Shown here: in pieces, positions 57,730-64,000 of the stretch
Layout: every line of letters begins with the position of its first letter
Position numbering within the stretch: position 1 is the stretch's first letter
Source of the DNA: Zoroaster sp. YZ-2022
Lineage: Eukaryota > Echinodermata > Asteroidea > Forcipulatida > Zoroasteridae
Direction of reading: 5' to 3'
Assembly (NCBI GenBank): GCA_029582265.1
Contig: CM055823.1
Coordinates: 18,624,093 to 18,688,092 of the forward strand
DNA length: 64,000 nt
Position numbers and translations under genes: made by a program
The notes under the pieces: generated by a model
The model's input: the letters and a program-made list of their open reading frames with translations, nothing else
Databases searched by the model: none
Told to the model about the DNA's origin: nothing

Positions 57730-59280
57730 AGGAGTGGTAGTGCACTTGTTCAGTCTAGTTGTGTCTTAGATAGTGCTGGCTTTTTGAAGCATCTCAAGCC
57801 GTGTGATTAGTTGTGTTTTTTATTGTGCCACCAATTCTGAAAACAGAGCAGTAATTTTGGAGGCTGCTTCTCAGGCAAATTGGTCGGAAGAAAGCGGCAA
57901 CTTATATGAGACCTGCAACCAAGACAACATGTATTCGAAAACAGAAAGTTTGAATTTGAATAACCCCATTTAAAAGCCTGAACATGACATTATTTTGTAT
58001 ACGCCTAAAGAAACAGACTGAGTCTCAGTATCTTCAAACACAGAATTATGCAGATTATGCAGAAATTATTTGTTTTTTGATCAATCTTTCCTGTGTATGT
58101 ATAGATGGTTTTCACCCTGAAAGTGAGAAATGAAAGTGAGAAATAAATTTCAACAGTTGAGTGCATTGAAATTAAGAAAAGTGGGGGCTATGATATTGAC
58201 ATTTGTTTGCATAACGTACAATGAAGTACTTTATCTCAAACGTTGCTCAACAAGTGAGGGGGAGGGATATCCCCAAACACCGCGTGAAACTTCACTTTAT
58301 GTACCATTTTTCCTTTTATGACTGTACCTTCCATATAATTTAGAAGCGAATCGGAGACCATTTTTTTCGAGGTTAAAATTTGGCCTAAAAATTAGAATTG
58401 TTCAAATGCATAATACTTGTTGGAGATAAAATATAGAAGAGTGCAGGGATCTCAATTATAGCGAAATGCATTAGTAAAAGCACTCAGTGTCTAGTTTGTT
58501 GGAGGCACATGGGAAACAGGATGTGGTTGCGCAATCACAATAATTGAAGTACTCAACTCCAAACACAAACACTGATTGATAGCGTAGTTGTTAAGTCGAT
58601 AGTTTCAGTGCAAGGCACACTGGCTACTTTAAATTGTTACGTAATAACGATTTATTTAAGTAGTTTAAAATTAACTCAGTAGGATTGCTCCTGACACAAA
58701 TATAGGGATATATATATAAGGATAGAGCGTGGAGGAAATGTACGGACAGGAGAGTATTTTAATAGAAAACTTAACTTAAACCAAAGTCATTACGCATTAA
58801 AGGACTTTTTCTTCTTTTTCTCCAAAGAGTTATATTTCTGTAAAATAAATGTAAATTGTCGAAAAATCATTGTCTTGATGTGTTTCTAAATTACACAGAA
58901 GGTAGCCCTGGGTTTGCAGAAGACAGTCACCTATAGTAAAAAAATACTGAAATTAAATAGTTGCCCAAGAAACTCAGTGGATGTCTATTTCTTTTCTCCT
59001 TTGTTTTTTGTTTGTTTGCTTTTTCCTTTAATAACACAAACGTAAAAAAATAAAAACACTAACAAATAATAAATGGCAGGCCCAAACAAACAAAGAGACA
59101 ATCGATATTTAAAAAAATTTCCCCTTTCTTTTTGCACGAACTATTCGCTTATTAATATTTTTAACACATGGACAATTCTGGGGATGATCCTATAGACCAC
59201 CCCCGGGACAAAAAGTGGGGTTATATATACCCATCTTCCCAAGAGAAATCGATGGCTCCATTAATATTCATGCTATGAAT
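57730..59280. other. No gene recognised
   Basis: 57735-57835 matches 935-1010 and 61600-61680 (CATCTCAAGCCGTGTGATTA). The remainder is AT-rich, with no exon seen. Confidence 0.5.
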
Positions 59281-59286
59281 ACTTAC

Positions 59287-59358
59287 AACTCACGGAGATT
59301 TTGTAGACCATCAAATGTTCCTGATGTAATTGTACTCAAATTGTTGTTTTCCAGAGTT
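59287..59358 (-). CDS. LRR exon A (72 bp)
   Basis: Minus strand. Acceptor TTTTCCCATCTTAG, donor GTAAGTATTC. Reads TLENNNLSTITSGTFDGLQN then LRE, phase 2 at both ends. It is the most upstream intact LRR exon in the window; the gene's start, signal peptide and LRR-NT must lie beyond or in unread exons. Confidence 0.8.
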
Positions 59359-59569
59359 CTAAGATGGGAAAACAAAATATAGGGTTAAAACAAAAATCAT
59401 TAAAGCCAACTAATATGGTTATTTATTTCAATGTTCTTAGATTTTCCTGAAAGCATTGTTTGGTGAAATATTAGTGATCGGTTAAAAACTATGAAAATTG
59501 TTTCCGCCTGCAGCTCATTAGGCCTATATAGAAATACAATCACGAAAAATGTAGCTCAACAATATTATT

Positions 59570-59620
59570 AATTAACTGGGTGCAATTTTACTTATATTGT
59601 TGCTGTCCAGATATTGAATA
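59570..59620 (-). pseudogene. Truncated LRR exon
   Basis: Minus strand. Good acceptor ATTTTTTCCAG followed by IQYLDSNNISKIAPS, then a TAA where the repeat should continue. The second half of the repeat is replaced by unrelated AT-rich sequence. Confidence 0.55.
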
Positions 59621-59973
59621 CTGGAAAAAATAAAAAAAAGTCGGGTTAAAACATTGTATCGAAACAAAAAATACATTGGTAATATGTATTAATGTTTGCA
59701 GATTTCCCTGAAAGTATATTTGCGGTATAGGCATGGTATCAAACAATCTGACAAATTATCCTGCGCGAGGTTCAATCAATCAATACAAAAATAATACTTA
59801 AGTGTATCAACATAAAAAGGGTTCAGTGGCATACTGCCCTCCATTGACGAGTGCTACTGAAAACGTTCTCATTAAATACAGCCATGCATGGGTTTATGAA
59901 TGAGTGCACAGAAAAGGATTGATTTGAATAACAATAATTTATAGGATTTAAGGCTTTGCATGGTGGGAAATGG

Positions 59974-60038
59974 TAATTAGGAAAGTTTTCGGAAGCACCA
60001 TGTAACAAATCTCTAAAGTAGTGGTGTTGGCTCTGAGA
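59974..60038. repeat. Left arm of inverted repeat flanking the Penelope-like element
   Basis: Nearly exact reverse complement of 61482-61547 (GGAAGCACCATGTAACAAAT, CTCTAAAGTAG, GTTGGCTCTGAG). Penelope-like elements are known for terminal repeats in either orientation. Confidence 0.85.
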
Positions 60039-60065
60039 AGAGCCGGTTTTGTACTCTGGCCGTCG

Positions 60066-61482
60066 TCAGGAGACTGGTGTGGAGAGTGGTGTCTTATGTA
60101 CACTGCTGGAGGATCCTGTTGTGGGCTGAACTGCTGTGATTGGTGCTCGCTGGAGTGTGTTGTTGCGTGCTGAAACTCTTATGATTGGTGCTCGCTGGGG
60201 TGTGTTGTCTGTGTGAGCCTGGTGTTCAGTAGAGTGTGTCAGTGCTGTGTTGGTGGTGGTGATGCCTGGTTCTGCTGAAGTGTTGTCTGCCATATGCTGC
60301 TGATATTGTATACTATGTCTTGTGGTACTGTGTGATGTTTTTTTATTTCGATGGCTTCACGGATGCGTCGGTGATACCAATTCTTGACTGGTGCGATGAG
60401 TGCGGTGTTCTCCCATTGGATGGTGTGATTGTTGTTGTACGCGTGTTTGATGATTGCTGACTTGTCTATTTCGCCTTTCCTGCCATGTGCTTTATGTTCC
60501 TTGAGTCTTGTTTGAAGGTCCCTGCCAGTCTCTCCGATGTAAACTTTACCGCATTCACAGGGGATGCGGTAAACACCAGATCTGCTGGCAGGGTGGAGTT
60601 TGTCCTTGTGTGTCTGGAGCTGGGATTGGAGTTTCATTGAAGAGGTGTGATATACTTGGATGTCTGCTTTTTTTAATTTTCTGGATCTTGTGTGATGTGT
60701 GGCCGATGTACATGTATGTGAGGATAGCGATGGACTTGTCTAATGTTGGTTCTTGGTCGTTTCTAGTTTGTGGTCATTTGGTGGAGTCTGTGGTGATCTT
60801 GTAGCCGTTGAACTTGACTTGCTTGACATGTTGTATGCTCGTTGTACTAGTGTGCGTTGTATTGAAGACTTGATTGATTGTGGATGAAAAGATCTGGCAT
60901 TCAGGTAGCAGTCAGTGTGGGTGGGCTTTCTGTAAACGGCGTGTCCCAGGGTGCCGTCTGCTTGTCTTGTGATATTTACATCAAGGAACGGGATGAGGGA
61001 GTTATCTTTTTCCATTTATGGTGAAAGAGATTTTTTTTTCTCTTTTGCCTTTTCCAGGCGTTTTATTGTTTATCCATCAATACAATTACATGTCAAAAGC
61101 ACACAATTGTACAAAACAAAAGAAGAAAACAGAAGCATTACAAATTGATTAACACACAAATGTTTTGAAATTTGGTATAATACAGTTTATGAATTCAATT
61201 TCATTTTTGAACGTTTTCCAAAGAAGTTTATAATTAAAAGTGGTGGTTATTAACGCATTCATGGTGAAAGAGATGTCTGGGTGCTGGTTGTTGAGATGGT
61301 GAAGAAAATCTTGTAACTTGTCCGTTCCATGTGGCCATATGATGAAAGTGTCGTCCACGTAGCGGAGCCATTATTGGTTTGTGAGTTGCAGATAGCAGAG
61401 CTGTTTTTTCGAAGTCTTCCATGAATAGGTTGGCTAAAACCGGAGAAAGGAGAGATCCCACGGGGGTCCCCGCAACCTGCAT
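60066..61482 (-). mobile_element. Penelope-like element: RT and GIY-YIG nuclease, frameshifted
   Basis: Minus strand. 61482-61263 encodes GTPVGSLLSPVLANLFM and, shifted, DDTFIIWPHG. After a 230-bp insertion, 61015-60740 reads FLDVNITRQADGTLGHAVYR and KPTHTDCYLNARSFHP. 60637-60239 is the GIY-YIG domain: SGVYRIPCECGKVYIGETGR then DLQTRLKEHKAHGRK. The upstream RT fingers are lacking (5' truncation). Flanked by a 65-bp inverted repeat. Paralogous to 1-815. Confidence 0.9.
61031..61260 (-). mobile_element. 230-bp 5'-truncated retro-insertion inside the Penelope-like element
   Basis: Flanked by a 13-bp duplication ATGGTGAAAGAGA (61018-61030, 61261-61273). Copy 1 at 588-603 shows a single uninterrupted site. 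On the minus strand the insert ends with AATAAA, then a short A-run, as a reverse-transcribed poly(A) tail would. Its source transcript is not identified; it could be the 3' end of a LINE. Confidence 0.9.
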
Positions 61483-61547
61483 CTCAGAGCCAACACCTCT
61501 ACTTTAGAGATTTGTTACATGGTGCTTCCGAAAAACTTTCCTAATTA
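61482..61547. repeat. Right arm of inverted repeat flanking the Penelope-like element
   Basis: Reverse complement of 59974-60038. The equivalent in copy 1 is at about 817-882. Confidence 0.85.
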
Positions 61548-63089
61548 AGAATAATTTCTTAGATATTTATTTGTGAAGGGATTGGTAAGGCACATGTGGA
61601 GTCCACTGTCCAGCTGTTTCTTAGATAGTGCCTATAGCATCTCAAGCCGTGTGATTACTGTGTTTTTATTGTGCCGCCCCCACCCCCGTGAGTGATTGTT
61701 AAAAATGCTCAAATTATGGGGTGGGGAATTTTTCACACGTACCTCGACTCGCCGCTCAACATTTGTCAGGTCTACCCCACCCCCTCAACATTTCTCATGC
61801 CTACAACCCCACCCCTCCCCTCGTTGAATGTTGTGGACTGAGGTGTTCAACTTTGGGTATTATAAGTGAGACATTTAGGCCACTCCCATTTCATATGTGT
61901 ATGCTATGCATATAATATTGCCTTTTAATCACTGCACAAATTTTCTCGGTTCATTTATGTTTTGTTTCGGGGGTAAATTGACCCCAAAGGTTTGTTTGAT
62001 TCCCCCCCCCCCAAAAAAAAAGAAGAAATAAACATTCTGAAAAAGTAAAACTTGAGGTCCATATAATTATATACATTTGAAGGACCTGATGGGGTGCTTG
62101 ACGGCTTAGTGCAAGTATCTTTTTATACAATAATTGTGATAAAATATAGACCATGCACTGAGGTTACTTCAATTGACATGACATGTAAAAATCCCACAAT
62201 GGCAATTTGAAATGTATTACCGGCAACCGGCTTTTATCACAATTTTGTAGGTTTTTATTATTTTTTTAATTTATTTTTTTAAATTTTTAATTTTTTTATT
62301 TAGATTGTAAGGCGCTTCTACAGATATTAAATAATAATTGGAGTAGGGGGTCTTAGCAACCTAAAAAATGTAAAATAATTCAAATCTGACCCCTTTTGGC
62401 GCACATTGGTTTCACCCTGGCCCACTGTGTGTCGGGCCCATCAAACATGCACGTTATAAGGACAATATCGTCACCATCAGAGCAGACTTTCAACAGTGCA
62501 TGGAATCGGTGTCCTAGTTTAAGATGAACACAGTGACTGAACATTACTAGCCTTGATCAAGGCTGTTGTCGTAGCGCGCACTTACCACCACGGTATTCAC
62601 ATCCCCGGCCCGTACCTATTGCTAGCCCAACACGGTGCGCTGTCTCCCGTCCCCAGACACGTACACCGTACAGCGTATGCAAGATGTGGGCGGTTCATTT
62701 TAAATGATGGCCAATCACAGGCCCCTAGCTTTGACCCCGTTTGATCCCACACACACACACAGCACAATACAATGCACTGCGCAAACACACGTAGCCCAAT
62801 GGACTCCGTCTCTAGTATTCGCACCGTGCATGAGCTGTTGAAGGCACATGTTGTTAGATCACTGTGGGCGAAAGGGCAGCGATAGTGCGTCGCGTTTGGC
62901 GTATTTTGCAGTTGATGTGCGTATGCACGGAATATCTCAAGCGATCATTGGCTGATAGAAGTACACGCGCACGCTTAGTACCATAATGTGCGCACATACG
63001 CACAACACTCACACGACGCAAAAGTGGCTATCATCAAGACACTGCTATAGAGGGCTATATACAATGTGCACTGGGCGGATCCGGATGTA

Positions 63090-63462
63090 CAGGGTGTTTA
63101 AAAAAAAGGTAATCCTACTTTAAAGGGTTAATATGGCCAGACTATAATGTTTACCAACAAAAAGCATGGTATCATCTTAAAGCAGAAGCAGTGCTGTGGA
63201 CGACATGCGCCGTCGATGTCAACTGTGCTTGGAGAGGGGAGGTGGACACGTGGAGGGTCTTGGCCAATGAGAGAAAATCAGAAACTTCTGCTGTTAAATG
63301 TTTTACTCATGATCATGAATAAAATCCAATGATTGAACATAAATCTGTGTCGATTTTGTTCAGCAGGAAAGTGAACCAACTGCAATTGTGCACCACAATT
63401 TCAAGACAGTGGTGCTCAATGATGCGTGACCCTGGAATGTAACCAAAGGTATCATTGGAAAG
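63090..63462. mobile_element. Left part of the CAGGGTGTTT MITE, second copy
   Basis: Starts CAGGGTGTTT after TA (63088-63089) and follows 2461-2836 base for base apart from indels. The right TIR is outside the window, displaced by the insertion at 63463. Confidence 0.85.
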
Positions 63463-64000
63463 CAGTGTTGTTGACTCGAGTCGGTGACTCGGACTCGAGT
63501 CCGACTCGAGTCGCCAATTTTTGTGACTTGCGACTTGACTTGACTTGGACAAAAATGACTTGGGACTTGACTTGACTTGGACAAAAATGACTTGTGACTT
63601 GACTTGACTTGAGTAAATTTGACTTGACGACATTGCAAGTCATCATGTATTTTAGGTTGTTTTATTACATGTATTTTTCTGGTCAATCCGGCCACGGCAG
63701 CCGAATACTTTTGTGACGGGAAAAAAATGCCGTCGCGAATTTTATATCTATACGTAATACATAATAATAGTGTATACTGTACACGTATGTGCCTTGTACT
63801 GTAAAGTGTACGCTACATGTCTAGTCTTCAACACAATCCGTCGTAGTGGAAGAAGTGGGCTATTACTGGTAAAGGCATTGCATTAATATTCAAAATAATT
63901 TATACAAACGGCTGGAACGAGGTTATAGCGACATTGTTAATTGTATTAAGAATTTGTAAAGTGTTGAACAAATTATCGCAAATTTTTCGTAAAACAAAAC
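63463..64000. mobile_element. Left end of an element (CAGTGTTG..GACTCGAGTC), probably hAT-like
   Basis: Begins exactly where copy 1 continues uninterrupted (2837). CAGTGTTGTTGACTCGAGTC is followed by palindromic GACTCGAGTC units and direct repeats of GACTTGACTTGACTTGGAC with AAAAATGACTT spacers (63520-63620). The other end is not in the window or not recognisable. A hAT assignment rests on the CAGTGTTG start and would need an 8-bp TTGGAAAG duplication. Confidence 0.6.

Larger units (their letters stand above)
60459..63462 (+). repeat. Duplicated block, copy 2 (paralogous to 1-2836)
   Basis: Collinear with 12-2836 with small indels. Ends at 63462, where a new element begins. Confidence 0.9.

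Overview
This is a gene-poor, repeat-rich stretch of animal nuclear DNA. It has split exons with GT-AG borders, tRNA-derived SINEs, several non-LTR retrotransposons, a Penelope-like element, a Tc1 transposon, many short DNA transposons and (ACATGT)n-type microsatellite. No bacterial signature was seen: no operons, rRNA or CRISPR. The repeat mix fits a marine invertebrate, most likely a deuterostome such as an echinoderm, hemichordate or lancelet, but the sequence alone does not fix the species. A 500-N assembly gap lies at 28167-28666.

Host-like genes were found by joining open stretches whose splice phases agree. (1) A plus-strand gene at 6114-11804 joins five exons into one 297-codon frame with a poly(A) signal ten bases past the stop. 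Its last two exons carry motifs that resemble a tyrosine-recombinase (Crypton-like) C-terminus. Three phase-matched exons just upstream (4452-6112) may be its 5' part or a separate gene. (2) Three phase-0 exons at 13025, 15701 and 17136 look like the end of a second plus-strand gene. The 15701 exon has a diverged second copy at 40223. (3) On the minus strand, five intact exons spread over 26 kb (33569-59358) each encode one leucine-rich repeat, four of them exactly 72 bp, with two decayed copies; exon and intron were duplicated together. (4) A small acidic, Ser-rich ORF lies at 32091-32342 (minus).

Layout. 1-3.8 kb: Penelope-like remnant, a TTAA-flanked element with a nested MITE and SINE. 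4.4-11.8 kb: recombinase-like gene with a SINE in an intron. 13-17.2 kb: second gene, invaded by two LINEs. 15.4-20.1 kb: block A, duplicated as A' at 39.95-48.8 kb with different insertions in each copy. 20.1-21.1 kb: 60-bp minisatellite with Pol III-like boxes. 21.1-27.4 kb: three LINE remnants. 30.5-31.8 kb: TTAA element and SINE. 33.6-59.4 kb: LRR exons among repeats. 42.2-44.4 kb: DNA element containing a 57-bp minisatellite. 48.8-50.1 kb: 73-bp minisatellite. 53.7-57.7 kb: hAT-like element and Tc1. 60-63.5 kb: second copy of the first 2.8 kb with a fuller Penelope-like element.

The duplications are useful because one copy often preserves the empty site of an insertion in the other. Several transposon ends and target-site duplications (TSDs) below are set in this way.
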